Source: Hyaloscypha bicolor E
Taxonomy: Eukaryota > Ascomycota > Leotiomycetes > Helotiales > Hyaloscyphaceae
Assembly (NCBI RefSeq): GCF_002865645.1
Contig: NW_020194685.1
Location: 1 to 64,000 of the forward strand
Direction of reading: 5' to 3'
Length of the DNA: 64,000 nt
Below the pieces are notes generated by a model, which saw only the letters and a list, made by a program, of their open reading frames with translations, searched no databases and was not told where the DNA came from. The translations under genes and the position numbers were made by a program. Every line of letters begins with the position of its first letter. Positions within the stretch are counted from its first letter, which is position 1. Below are positions 1-12,674 of this stretch, one piece after another.

Positions 1-539
1 GTAATATTAAAGATAATAAGAATATTAGTAAATAGTTAGTAATAGAGCTTAATACTATTAGAATAGTATTTATTAGATAGAAAATTCGAATAAAGGAAGT
101 AATTCTGGTTTAGTTATATAATATTATTTTAAGAAATCAGATTCCTAAAACCTTTATTAGATATTTAGATAATAGTATTTAGTTACTAGAAATTAATAAT
201 TAAAGCCTTACTATATCTAGAAGCAAATTAGTAATATTAAAAAATATTAAAATCCGGAAGTTATATAGTAAAAATTATAGCCTTTTATATATAACTACTA
301 ATAAAATAGTAAATAATAATACTAACTTATATACTTTACTTAATAATCCGACTATTTTACTAGATTCCTTAAATAATAACTATTCTAAATAATACTAGAA
401 TATTATATAATATCTTATAATATTCTTTAGACTAGAAGAAATATCTAGAGCCGAATTTCAAAAATTAAGTAAAGAAGCTTTGAATTATAATATAAGAAAT
501 TAATTACTTTAGAGAATTATATCTAAAGTATATCTATCT
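1..539. other. AT-rich RIP-degraded DNA, no gene seen
   Basis: This stretch is almost entirely A+T with stop codons in every frame. It lies immediately 5' of a recognisable Gypsy integrase remnant on the plus strand. It is therefore probably the pol part (reverse transcriptase/RNase H end) of the same element, but I cannot read a specific domain in it. Confidence 0.5.
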
Positions 540-1600
540 CGACTTATTATTAATAATTAAGAATAAAAGGAAATTATTATTAAAGAGCTATATAATAAAA
601 TTAAATATACTAGAAAAGAAAGTACCTTTTACTTAGTAGCTAGTTACTATTACTAGAAAGATTACTATAACTATATATAGAAGTATATTAATACCTATAA
701 GATCTATTAGTATAAGAATAAAAAAAGATAAAAAAAAGCTCTATATCTAATAAAAGCTATATTTCTTTTCTATTACCTTGGGATTAATATAGTTAAACTA
801 CTAGATTATAAAGGATATAACTCATTAGTTATTACTAGAAATAACTTTTTAGGATAGGTTAAAGCTAGATTTTTAAAGAACCTAACTAGTAAAAAAGTTA
901 TTAAGTTTATTTAAGAAGAAATTATTTATAGATATAGTTTATTTAGGTAACTTAAGATAAATAATAGATCGGAATTTAAAGAAGTAGTAATTTAAGAACT
1001 TAATAAGCTAAGAATTAATAGAATTATTATTTTGGCCTATAATTTTAAGAGAAATAGTATAATTAAAAGAGGATATTAACTAATTATTTAAGTACTTATT
1101 ATACTTATAATAGATAGAAAGAAGCCTTAAATAAATTTACTATTATATATTCTATTTACTAATTGAGTTATTATATATAAATCGACTGGATTTACTTCTT
1201 TTTATATAGTCTATAATAGAGAAGCTATATTACTTATAGAAATATACTTTCTAATCTAGAGAATACTTGAATAAAATAAAGTTTATAATAGAGAAATACT
1301 TTTAGAAATATATATAAAATAAATATAAATAAGAAATAAAGATATTAAAAAAGCTAGAATAAAGAAAAATAGATAATATTAAAAGAAAAAGAAGTAATTT
1401 AATACTATTTACTAGATTTATATAAAGTCTATTTTTAAAAAGAATCTGGTTTTTATATATAATATTAAATTAATAAATTAAGATAAGTTAAGGAATATAA
1501 AGCTATTATATTACTAGCTTGGCTTATATAAAGTAAGATATATAAATTAACTAAAAGAATATTATATACTAGAAGAACTTAATAGTATTATATTTTAAAA
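540..1600 (+). mobile_element. Degenerate Ty3/Gypsy integrase remnant
   Basis: Translating through the stops gives a recognisable Ty3/Gypsy integrase. First comes an N-terminal zinc-binding-like stretch with a YYW-type tract (around 650-700). Next is the catalytic core with SLVITRNN-like and WVKAR-like segments (around 810-880). A FK(E/K)VV-like stretch follows, then a segment matching the chromodomain-proximal tail of such integrases (around 1440-1560). Many codons that should be Gln, Trp or Arg are stops, and Cys/His positions are Tyr, as expected after C-to-T and G-to-A changes. There is no open frame, so it is a dead transposon. The reverse transcriptase would lie upstream, in the first 540 bases or outside the window. 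The family call is fairly secure; the ends are not defined. Confidence 0.65.
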
Positions 1601-3640
1601 AATATATACCGGGAATTAATTTAAATAATTTATTAAAAGAAATAAATTCTGGTATTTTCCTAAAAATAAAATTAATAATAAATATATCCCTATAAATAAA
1701 TATTTTAAAATAGATATAGAACTAGAAAAAGAAATAGTTATAAAATATTATAAGTAAAATAGTATTTAGGAAATTAAGAAAGCTACTAGTATTATTATAT
1801 ATATTCCAGAGTTACCGGAATTAAAAAAGCAAAGTATATTTCTTTTATAAAGAATTAAAAAGAAGTATTTAATAATAGAAGCTTTTCTTAACCTAAAGTA
1901 AAGCTTATTACTTTTAATTCTTTATATATCTTTTATTTTTTCTTTCTAACTAATATTTATAACTTTTAGAGAATATTATTATTAAACTATTATTCTGGAA
2001 ATTAAATAAGCTTTACTATTACTTATTTCTTACTATTATCTAATTATTATTACTAGATAGTATTCTTAATATATAAAATTTTATTATTAGATCTTGAGAA
2101 TTAAATATAAAAGATCTTTTTTAGTATAAAAATAAATAGGGAATTGAGAGGTTATCTTATAAACTCTTGATTCTAAACTATAGTAATAAATAGTAATTAT
2201 ATTTGGAATTAGGGAAAAAAGAAAAGAAAAAAGAAAGTCTTTTATATATATCTTACTAAACTAGAAATCTTTTAAAGGCTTTACTTGCCTTTTTAACTAG
2301 CCATTTTTATAGCTTATACTAGTCTAAAGCTTAATTATAATATTTATAGATCTTGACTTTAACTTAAACTACTATTATAAGTTTCCTTATAATACCTAAA
2401 TAAACTTCCTAATTAAGAATTATATATAGACGAAATAGCTAAACTAGAAGCCTTATAAGAGGAAAGGGAAATCTTATTAAACCTAATAGTTATTTCCGAA
2501 GGTATTTAATAATATATAATTCTGGGAATTTATTAGATATTAAATAAACTAGATCTATTTATTTAAAGCCTATCTCGTATTAGAAAACCTACTTCCTCTT
2601 TAATATAACTATAGTTACTCTTAAAACTTATACTAAGACTTGGTTAGTATATTATATATTTCTATTTCTATATAAAGAGAACTTCTCCTATATAGAACCC
2701 ATTTCCTAATTAAGATACTATTTTATTACTAGGAACTAATTCTTTTTTTAAAAAGCTAGTATAATTTACTAATTCTTACTATTAATTTATTTCTTATTAT
2801 TAAATATTATTTAAATAATTCCTATATTCTTAATACTAATTCAGAATATCTAATCTTTTTATATTTTATATTAACTTTAATATTAACTATTTCAAACTCA
2901 ATAATAATACTATAAACCCTATTTATATTATCTTATAGTTCTCTTTTTTATATATTCTAATACTTTTAATATTACCTTTATTAATATAAATATTACTTTA
3001 AAGTCCTAAATAATTAAATAGTTTTATATTATTTAAAGTTAATTCTAATAAGTACTAAATAAATATAATTAGCTTTCGGAAGAAATACGAATTAGTTTCG
3101 GAAAAATAATATCTTATTTTAAGTTATTTCTTAATCCTATTATTCTAATTTCTTTTTTATTAATACTTATTTTATATTTTTCCTAATATCTTTAGTATAT
3201 TTATATATCTTATTTTTTATATATCTTATTTTTTATATATTTCCTATATTATTTTTTGAGTTAATAGAGATATTTCTAAATAAATAGAGAATTAGGGCAT
3301 ATCTATATTATGAAATTTTCGTTATTTTCTTCTATATTTTAATACTTTAGATATTATTACTATATTTATATTTCTATTATATTACCTTCTTATTTCTTTA
3401 TTATTACTATTTAGTTTAACTTGCCTTAATTATTTCCTTAATTATATTTCCTTAGATATATATATTTGTATTCTTTTCTATAATAGAAGCCTAATTCTAT
3501 ATTTTACTTTCTATAATTATTTCTAATTTATAATTATATTACCTTAAATATACCTAATTATTATATTTATTTTCTCTATTATATATATTACTATTTTAGC
3601 TTTGTTTTTTTACTAGAAAGAAAGAAAAACTCGAATATAT
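1600..3640. other. AT-rich RIP-degraded DNA, unassigned
   Basis: This is more than 2 kb of TpA-saturated sequence with no open frame and no family I can name. A short tandem motif (TCTTATTTTTTATATA-like, two to three units) sits at about 3200-3240. It is probably further transposon debris. Confidence 0.4.
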
Positions 3641-6540
3641 ATAATATATTTATATAATTTAAGACTATTTTAATTTATTCTTTATTTTAAAATATACTTA
3701 AAAGAAATCCTTATAATCTCGAAAACCTTTAATTTTATAACCTATAATTATTATATTAATAATATTTTCATAACTTATTAAAAATAATAAAATAGCTAAA
3801 GAATAGATTTCTTAAGTTAGTAAAGTATAGTAATTAGTTCTTATAAGCCATAGTATTATTAAAAGCCTATAGATTAATTATATTAAAGTTCAGAGTATTA
3901 AAGAAGCTTGGGCAGTTATAGAAGGCTTACTAATACTAGAAAAGATAGCTATAATTACTAAATTTAATATAAATATTCTAGATAAGCTAAGCGGTATATA
4001 TAATAAGCTCTTAAAATAGAAAACCTTTATTAGAAACGGAACTAGACTGGGATTAACTAAGAAAGAGCTAAAGAACTACTAAGCTAATAATAGGGAATTC
4101 GAGAATATTATTAAAGATATTTCTAAAGGTAAATAAGAGAAGCTTAATAAGATTAAGGCTATAATAAATAGTCTTAATATTAAGGGTTAGAATAGAATTA
4201 TACTATATAATAAAGCTTTTGGCTAATATATTAATAATATCTATAATAATCTTAGTAAGAATATTTATAAAAAGTTATACTTTTTCTTTAAAATAAAAGC
4301 TTTAGTATATAAAGCTATTTAGTTAATTAATAAAGCTACTTTAGAATATATTAAGAATAAGAAGTATTAGAATACTAGTATATTTACTAAATTAGATATT
4401 ACTAAGGTACTTAAGTATACTAAAGCTATTTCGGAATATAAAGAATTAGAGTTTAAGCTATTATTAGCTAATAATCTTAAGGCTAGATAGTATATCTTTA
4501 ATACTTCCGGAATTCTAATTAAGGGAGTTTATAATAACGAGCCTTTTCCTGTATTCCGAGATAAGCCTGAAAAATAGGCTCCTATTATAATTTTAGCTTT
4601 AATTTAACCGGATTTAGCTAAGAAAAATAGAGCTAATTTGGTAGAGCCTAGTAAGAAAACTACTAGTAAAGCTAGCGGAACTAGTATAATTAGATAAGAA
4701 GAACCTAGTAAGAATAAAGAATAAGCTAAGCCTAAGATTCCTAATAAATAGCAGAGATCTAAGTACTAGACTAAGTATAAGGTTAGTAAACTAGAAGAAA
4801 GCGAGAAGAAACCCTTTACTTTAAAGAGAAAGATATTATTTAAGAAAACTTCTATAATTATACTTAGAACTAAGAAGTAGAAAACTAAGAATATTAAGTC
4901 CGGAGAACTTAATAAAGGCATCTAGTATATTTATAAAATACTAGCTAAATAGAAGTTAATATTTACTTAATAGAATGAGTATATTTTTAAGAAAGTATAT
5001 AATAGTATTATAGGACCTATCTATAAGTGAGAATACTATAGGGTTAATAATAGATTTCTCAAAGCTTCCTATATAATATATATTTAGTAATTTGCTAATA
5101 CTTTTTCTATTAATATATAAGAGATTAAAAATACTCTAAAGCTAGTTACTAAGATCTATAAAGTTACTAAAGGCAAGAAGTATATTTCTATTATTTGAGT
5201 AAATAAGGAAATACGAGATTTCTTTTTTAAGAATTAGGAAATTGAGAAGTATAGATATAAGTACTATATTTCTAATTAATTTTGCCCTAATCTATAGCTC
5301 TAATTCAATATTATAGTTTCTATTCCTGAGTCTGGTATTACTAATCTGGATACTAATAGCCATATTTATAAGAAGAATTACTTAAAATGAATTAAGAAGC
5401 TTAGTATTTGAGAGCTCTTAATAAAAGAGATAGAGATACTATAGTTTTATTTCTAAAAAGATAATATATTAATATATAGAGATCTTAGTAATAGCTACTT
5501 TATCTTAGTCTCTTAACTTTTAATAGTAAATCTATTAATATGGCTCGGATTTTATAAGGTATTAAGTAAGTATCTTATTTACTTAATTACTTATCCTTAG
5601 CTAGCCTAATACTTTATTCCTAGAAATATTAATTATAATTAGTATAAAGGTAATACTAAAAATCTGGCTATTACTAAAGCTTTAAGTAGCGAATTCTACC
5701 TTAGTAAAAAGTATTAGAATATTAGCTATATTTTTCTTATAGATTATAAGAAGGCTACTATCTTTAATAAGAAGTTTTTTAAAAATATTAATTATTTCTC
5801 TATTTCTAATAAATTTGAGCCGGAAGTAGCTAAGGAAATAGATAAGTATTTACTAAAGATAATAAGAGAAAAGACTTTAAATATAATTTATTTAACTAGA
5901 TAAATAAATACTTTTAGCTAGGTAATCTATAAGTCTGAAATTATAGGAAAGTATTAATTCTCGAATAATATATAAATTAAAGGATAGCTTAATAATAATT
6001 TACTATTTAATAGGCCTTTTACTATAATTCCTATAAGTCTAGTTACTATTAAGAATAAAATATACGAAAATGAATTTTCTTATAAGATTATTAAAGCCTC
6101 TTATCTAGAGCTTTTTTCTCTTATTAAAGATTAATTTAAGAATACTATAAATAATACGAAATTCGAAAAAGCTATTTATTTAGAGTATATTAATATAATT
6201 TATAATATAATTTGCTATAATAAGCCTCTTTAATATCTTATAGTAAAGGTAAAAATTAAGTAATAATTAAAGGCAAATACTAATTAATATAAAGAACTAT
6301 ATTGGATTTAGTATAAAAATATAGCTAAGTAGGTTCGGATTACTTTTAAGCAAGTTCGGGAATATAAAATAAGACTATTTAAAGGTAATAAGTCTTATTT
6401 TAGATATATAAAAGAGAAATTAGATTAATTAATAAAGGAGGATCCTAAATATTTTATTATTTCAGACTCTAAGTAGAATTTTTCTATTATTTTTGGTATT
6501 TAGAGAATAAGTACGAATAAATAGGAGATTGGATATAATA
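3640..6540 (+). mobile_element. RIP-degraded long coding remnant, family not recognised
   Basis: The plus strand keeps coding character in one frame over long runs despite many TAA/TAG codons. There is a helical charged region (about 3890-4500), then a Lys/Ser/Glu-rich basic stretch (about 4650-4900). A later stretch has spaced Cys/His-like positions (about 5240-5400), followed by a long region ending near 6420. It lies directly upstream of a mutated LTR-like repeat at 6541-6845, so it may be the internal part of that element. I do not recognise a reverse transcriptase, integrase or known transposase in it. The element superfamily is left open. Confidence 0.4.
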
Positions 6541-6845
6541 TAGCAGGCTATACTCGTCGAAAATTATATTATTTTAGCGGTTTTAAGGTTTAGGTTATAT
6601 AATAAAGGCTATGGCCTTTTATATATAACTTACGGAAATTATATAAAAAAGCTAGTTTTTTTATAGACTTAGAGAAGAATTCTTTATAAGTATTTAATTA
6701 ATTAAGCTCTTATATACTATATACTATTTATACTTTACTATTTATACTTTTAATTTATTATTTTGCTATTAAGTTATATTTTATACTCTGGTATACTTTA
6801 TATGGATTTTAATCTTATTATAGTTTCTCTCCTATACTATATGGT
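6541..6845 (+). repeat. RIP-mutated copy of a ~300 bp LTR-like repeat
   Basis: This aligns along its length with the copy at 10942-11242. Differences are almost all C-to-T and G-to-A; for example, TGTGGTACGG in the other copy is TATAATATAG here. A purine-rich stretch (AATAGGAGATTGGA) immediately precedes it, as expected for the polypurine tract before a 3' LTR. An LTR identity is inferred; repeat membership and the mutation pattern are directly seen. Confidence 0.7.
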
Positions 6846-7060
6846 ATTATATTAAGCAGGAGTTATATTATAGGTAGTAGAGGCTTAGTAGACTTATATA
6901 GACCCTAGAAAAGGCAGAATTATACCGGTATTAATACCCAAACTATAGTAGTAAAAAGGAGTAAAATGCTAGCTAAATAGGAGAGAGATATATAGTAATA
7001 ATATTGCCTCAAATAGCTTTATATTCTCTTATTTCCGTTCTTTATTCTTTATCCGGGAGT
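6846..7060. other. AT-rich flank between repeat and TIR element
   Basis: There is no open frame or recognisable domain. It ends in ATCCGGGAGT, whose TCCGGGA core recurs immediately after the TIR element at 7850-7856. This is therefore the left target flank of that insertion. Confidence 0.5.
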
Positions 7061-7849
7061 TAGTATATCAAAAAATAATTAAGGCTAATTAATTAGAATT
7101 AAGTATAATTTAATTAGTTTGATTTTTATTATAATTAATTATATTAAATTTAATTATTATATAATAATATAAAAGTATATTTTCTTAGGCATTTTTAAAG
7201 ATTATTAAATAACTAATAATTATATTAATAAAATATAAATAAAATCTATAAAGTATATAAAAGAATATAAAATTAGTCTAAATATAAAATAATAAACTAG
7301 TTTTTATTATATAGTACTAGTTATATAATACTATTACACGTGACTTAGTATATGGCTAGTACTTCCTTAGCTTGGCAAATAGTCTTTAGCTCAATTTAAG
7401 CTCTTTACTAGTACTATAATATTACCTTATCTTAATAGTTTTCTTCTTTAGAAATCTCTTTCTCTTTTCCCTTCTTATTTTCTTCTTTTCTTATTTCTTC
7501 TTCCCTAATTACTATAAGGATTTATTTATAGCTCTTTTATTAGTAGCAAGAAATTACTGGAAATTAAGAAGGTTCTAGCACCTTTGGCTTCGCTTACTAA
7601 TTAGCGCTAGGCCTGGTTTAGTAAAGAGCGCCTTTAGTAATACCGAATACGGCTAGCCTAGACCTTATTTTAGCCTTATCTCGGCTTCCGAAGCTCCAGA
7701 GTCATGTGCGTAGTCACGTGATAAATCTAATTAATTATCTTTGATTATCTTTGATTATAATTAAGTATGATTTCATTAGCTTGATTTTAACTTGATTTGA
7801 TTTGAGTAGGGGGGTCTAATCAAATCAAACCTAATCATTTGACACACTG
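7061..7849. mobile_element. hAT-like TIR element, copy A (non-autonomous, 789 bp)
   Basis: The left end reads TAGTATATCAAAAAATAATTA and the right end, reverse-complemented, reads CAGTGTGTCAAATGATTAG. These are the same terminal inverted repeat, with C-to-T and G-to-A changes on the left. TCCGGGA occurs directly before the left end (7052-7058, two bases off the terminus) and directly after the right end (7850-7856), a likely target duplication. The right half (7545-7849) matches the right end of the copy ending at 13282, including the GCAAGAAATTACTG motif. It contains no transposase frame. The superfamily assignment rests on the perfect 8-bp duplication of sibling copy B1. Confidence 0.7.
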
Positions 7850-7929
7850 TCCGGGACACCTTCGCTAATAAACCGCGCATTTCGTGTTCATCATGAGGCT
7901 TAGCCTGGACGGTATTAACTGTTTATACA

Positions 7930-8980
7930 TTAATTCTCAAACTTCAATCCACTCTCAACCCGAACATCTCCATAAATGCCAGCAATATCTCCTTTAGCTC
8001 CTGCATAATTCTCTACCATCTCCATGTGCCTAGATGCCACCTCGAAGGCGCCCAGTTTCGTCCCAGATTGTTTAGCAATCGACATAACATGATCCGTGAC
8101 TGTTGTTGCAGTTCTAATAATTATCACAGGCTATACAAGTCAGCAATTTCCTCATTAGACCAAAACAAATGTGTACCCTACTTCTCGGTAATAACTCCCC
8201 GACGTCATACTATCGGAGTAGACGCTGAAGGAGCCGCCGAAGACAGAATTGATAACCTTGTGGAGACTTTCTGCCGGTAGCTCGGTCTTCCCAGCAAGCA
8301 CGTGGGCTTCTGAGACACTCTCAATCATTTGAATGACCATTACTGTTCCCACCAATTTTGCATGGGATGCCGTTCCTGGTGGTTGGTCGCTCAAGTCAAC
8401 AACTGATCTGCCGATGCTGAAAACTTCGTCAGTATATAGACTTTCTAGAGTCGATGCAGATGATGCGATTTGGTGAACTTACACTCCTACTAGGTAAGGC
8501 ACTACTCTTTGTACAGATTCCGCAGCTCCTGCGGGGATTCAGGTTACCGTGGCACGCTTTGCCATCCCAGGTTCTCCGAAGACTGAATATCCGCATGGAT
8601 CGTTAGCAACCCCTAACCTCAGGTTATATATAGAGAGAATTTGTATTACCGGGCATAGCGACAAACTCTCCCCCGGCTTCAATAACTCTTTGAGCCAGTT
8701 CATTGGTAGATTCTGGGCTGTTGGTAGAACATTCTACGAACAGCTTCCCTTTGATATCGCCCTGGAGAATTGTATCGAAAATCCCCATTACCGCTGGCTC
8801 ATCAGCAAAGCAAGACCACACCATATCCGACTTGGACACAGCATCACTGATCGCCTCGGCAACAACAGAGTGGCCGATTTGAGAACTGTGCGTATTGGCA
8901 AGACTAGCGGTGCGATTCCATAAAATGATAGGTTTCACAAGCTTGCCATTCCGGACTAAATTCTCGCTTATAGCCTAAAC
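7930..8980 (-). pseudogene. 3-hydroxyisobutyrate dehydrogenase-like (6PGDH NAD-binding) pseudogene, 5' truncated
   Basis: Four exons can be read on the minus strand: 8980-8650, 8582-8483, 8416-8182 and 8130-7930. They are joined by canonical GT..AG introns of 67, 66 and 51 bp. The product would be a beta-hydroxyacid dehydrogenase. The NAD-binding half reads KPIILWNR, then a (V)FGEPGMA strand-turn. The C-terminal all-helical half has the substrate/catalytic signature GTASHAKLVGT with the conserved Lys. Two defects are visible. The N-terminal GxGxxG dinucleotide-binding loop is missing because the reading ends at the TIR element that starts at 8981. Exon 2 has an in-frame TGA at 8539-8541. The C-terminus and stop (7930-7932) are intact. 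Splice sites are still clean and there is little RIP, so inactivation is probably recent. Confidence 0.8.
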
Positions 8981-9573
8981 CAGTGTGTCAAAAAATTAAT
9001 TAAGGTAATTAATTACATTCAATTAAATTAAACTTCTAATTAATTATAATTTGATTATCGACTTCTAAACGAGAACTTAATTATTAGACTAATTATAATT
9101 AAATATATTTAATTATTTCTATTTATTATATAAAAGTTATATAAATAATAAGTTTTCTTATTTTTCTTTAAATAATATATAATTAAAGTATAAAGAAATA
9201 AAGGAGAATTAATTTCCTAAAAAGAGAAACGGAGAGCAAGATAATAAATATATGCGAACTATTTACTTTAAATGTTATATAACTATATTATATAACTAAA
9301 AGAGCCTAAACTCTTATTATAATATTAATTTATAATAATAAGCAAAGCAAATAAAAGTAATATATTAACTATTAAGCCTATAATAATAAGGTAATATTTA
9401 AATTAGGCTAGAATAAACTTTATTTTTATATTATAATACATGTATTACTTTTATAATCTCATATAATACTATATAATTAAATAATTAATTCTAATTTAAT
9501 TACTATAATTCTAATTTAATTTAATTTAATTATAAGATAATAATTATAATTAATTAAATTATTTAATATACTA
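8981..9573. mobile_element. hAT-like TIR element, copy B1 (593 bp)
   Basis: The left end is CAGTGTGTCAAAAAATTAAT and the right end is the mutated inverse (TTTAATATACTA). It is bounded by a perfect 8-bp target duplication, GCCTAAAC, at 8973-8980 and 9574-9581. That duplication length is typical of hAT-superfamily insertions. The right ~110 bp match the right end at 13282 with TG-to-TA and CG-to-TA changes, showing that this copy is more heavily RIP-mutated. It inserted at the 5' edge of the dehydrogenase pseudogene. There is no transposase frame. Confidence 0.8.
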
Positions 9574-9750
9574 GCCTAAACTCGAATTTAGTATATATTA
9601 GAATTAGTAAAAATAAAGAAAAAATATATATTACTTATAGTACTTATTTTTAAGAAAGCTAGTTAAGGTTCTATTATAAGTTATATTATATTTAGTAAAA
9701 TTAAACCCGAAATATAAATATTTGTTTCTATTATAAAGCTAATATAAAAA
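9574..9750. other. AT-rich spacer between two TIR elements
   Basis: This begins with the GCCTAAAC duplication of copy B1 and ends with TATAAAAA, the probable mutated left target duplication of copy B2. No gene is visible. Confidence 0.45.
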
Positions 9751-10941
9751 TAGTATATTAAAAAAATAATTAAGGTAATTTATTATATATAATTAAATAT
9801 TTCTAATTATTTTATAAAAGTTGTATAAATAATAAATTCTTTTTATTTTCTTTAAATAAATATAAGGCTATTAAATAAAATATTAACTAGATTATTAAAA
9901 TATATATAATATTATAAAACTAAGCTTTTTAAGAAAGAAAAACTAATTCTTTAGCTCGAAATTCTTTTTTATTTCTTTTTTCTTATTTATAAAAACCCTC
10001 TAGATTTTAAGGTATATAATTTTCTTAAAAATACTTTTATTAAATTAATTATATAGTTTAGTATTAATAAAAGCCCCTTATAAGAAGAAATACTTACTAG
10101 TAATAAATAAAGCAAGTATTTTCAAATACTTTTTTACTATAAGAAATAATATAAAAAACTTAATTTAATTAGCTTTTTAATAATTAAGTAATTAAATCTA
10201 GAACTAAATTAGTATTTATATATAAAAAAATTATAATAAAAGAAATAATAGTTCTTAATAGAATTTAAAATAAAGTATATAAATTTTATAAATTTTTTTA
10301 TTTATTCTTTTTTTCTTTAAATATATTATTAATTCGTTTTTTATTTTATTCTTTTAATTATTTAAATAAATACTAAGTTTATTTTTATCTAAATTATTTA
10401 TATAAATATTAAGTTTATTCTTATTTAAATTATTTATAAATATATTAGAATTAGATTTTTAAGAATTAATTATAAAATAATCTCGTTTATATTTATAAGA
10501 AAATTAGTAATTAATTAATTAAAAATTTAAATAAAGATATATACTAGTATATTATAACTCGTTTTAAGTTTATTATATATATTATATATTATATTAGAAT
10601 TTAAGCTAATTATAGCTAGTTTTATTTCTTTAATTTAAGAATTAAAAATAAAAGCTAAATATAAAGCTTTATTTTTATTATCTAAAAAACCTATTTAAAA
10701 TAATATTTTCGCAATTTAATTACTTTCTTATTAATAGTATTTTTAAAGGTTCTATTTTATTTTAAATTAGTATATTATTAATATAAAAAGATTTAAAAAA
10801 AACTTGTTTTAAAATTAGTTTTAAAATTTTCGAATTTATTATATATTTTATATATAATATATAATAAGGTAATTCTTGACTTATAATTTAATAATAGCTA
10901 TAATAAATATTGAAATTATATTTAAAATATTATTTGAATAA

Positions 10942-11242
10942 TGTGGTACGGCAGGCCATACCTGTCAAAAATCATATTATTTTGGCGGTTTTGAGGTTTA
11001 GGTCACATGGCAAAGGCCGCGGCCTTTTATATGTAACTTGCAGAAATCACATAAGAAAGCTGGTTTTTCTGTAGACTTAGAGAATAATCCTTTATATATA
11101 TTTAATTAATTAAGCTTTTGCATACTATATACTATTTATGCTTTACTATTTATGCTTTTGATTTGTTATTTTGCTATTAAGTCACGTTTTGCGCTCTGGT
11201 ATACTTTATATGGGTTTTTGTCTTATTATAGTTTCCCTCCCA
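10942..11242 (+). repeat. Little-mutated copy of the ~300 bp LTR-like repeat (solo LTR?)
   Basis: This is the same repeat as 6541-6845, but it retains its C and G bases (GTGGTACGGCAGGCCATACC at the start). It is inside a block that is otherwise AT-saturated. The pentamer ATAAT (10938-10942 and 11242-11246) flanks it, consistent with a 5-bp target duplication; the exact ends are ambiguous by one or two bases. It starts with TG and has no adjoining internal region, so a solo LTR is the simplest reading. Confidence 0.6.
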
Positions 11243-12674
11243 TAATAAGCAATTTTAATATTAATTAATATTAAACTTTTATTTTTAAAAACTTTAATTT
11301 TTAATTTTTTAATAACTATTCTAATAGCTTTATATATATAAAATCTTTTAATATATAATAAATTAAAAATTATTTTATTTTTTAATTTATAAATAATTAG
11401 TTTTAATTAATATTTAATTAAAAATCTTTATTTATTTCTTATTTATATAAATTCATAAAATAAAAAATATTATAATTATTTTTAATAAAAGCCTTTAAAA
11501 TATCTTAAATTATTAATTTTAATATATAGGTTATATAAGAAATAATTTCTTGAAATTTAATACTTTATAAAAGCTTATAATAAAATATTATTTAAACTAG
11601 TATTATTTCGAGTAATAGTAAATAAAATATTTTCTAATAATCTTTCTTTTATAAGATTACTATTTTTATTAAATCTTAAAATAAGTTTATTTATAAGAAT
11701 TTAAGAATATAAAGGCCATATTTTATTATTAAGAAATTAATTTAATAATATATAAAATAGATTTTTAATAACTTATTAATTTAAATAATTAAAAAGCTTT
11801 TAAAAGCTTATTAAAAAATCTCTTAAAATAAATTATAATAAAGGCTTTTTTAATATTACTAAAGGCTTTATTAAAGGAACTTATAATAAATATTTAATTT
11901 AATTTAGTTAAATTATTTATAATAGAATTTAAAATAAAGTAAGTTTTTTAAAAAAAAAATTTAAAATTAAAATTTAATTTTAATTTATTTATAATAATAT
12001 TAATTCTTTACTAATATTATATTAGCTTCAATTATTTTAATTCTAATTAATATAACTCATTTATAACTTTTAAATAAATTATTAAAAGATATAAAATAAG
12101 AAATATAAAAGATAAATAAATATAAATAGTATAATTAGTTAAAAACTCCTATTTTACTAAATATATATAAATATCTAATATATATATACTAGAACTTATT
12201 TATATAAATTAATTATATTTATATATAACTTCTTTCTTAAGCCGGATTTAGGAACTAAAAGAGCTATAAATTCCAGAACTTTTAATATAAGTATTTAATA
12301 GTAATTATTTAATAATTAATTAGGTTCTTTGAGTTCTTTTTAAGAAAATTAAGGGTTTTCAAATAATTTACGAGAAAAAATAAAAGAGATTATTATTTTA
12401 GTAAATATAGCTCAAAATTCTCTTTATTTTAAAAGATATTAAGCTTAATAAATAATATTTCTAAATAAGAATTATAATTTTAAGTTATTTTATAATAGAA
12501 ATCTTTTAAATAAAATAAGTAATTAATTTAATATATAATTTTAAAATAAAAGAAATTACTATAAAATCGAGAAGAATTAATTATTTATATATAAAATATC
12601 CAAAAACTAGAAGATTCTTTAATAAGTATTAAATTAGAAATATTTCTCTAATTTTAAATTATTAATTTTTAAGA

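Noticed and set aside
256..310. Possible 5' partner of the LTR-like repeat near the window start
   Set aside because: Only a ~35-bp AT-rich stretch resembles the repeat and flanking sequence does not continue the match.
8539..8541. TGA where the family seems to have Cys, also seen in the 22.9 kb pseudogene (possible TGA recoding)
   Set aside because: Both genes carry other lesions, and intact genes here (synthetase, beta-lactamase-fold hydrolase) use TGA as their terminal stop, so recoding is unlikely.
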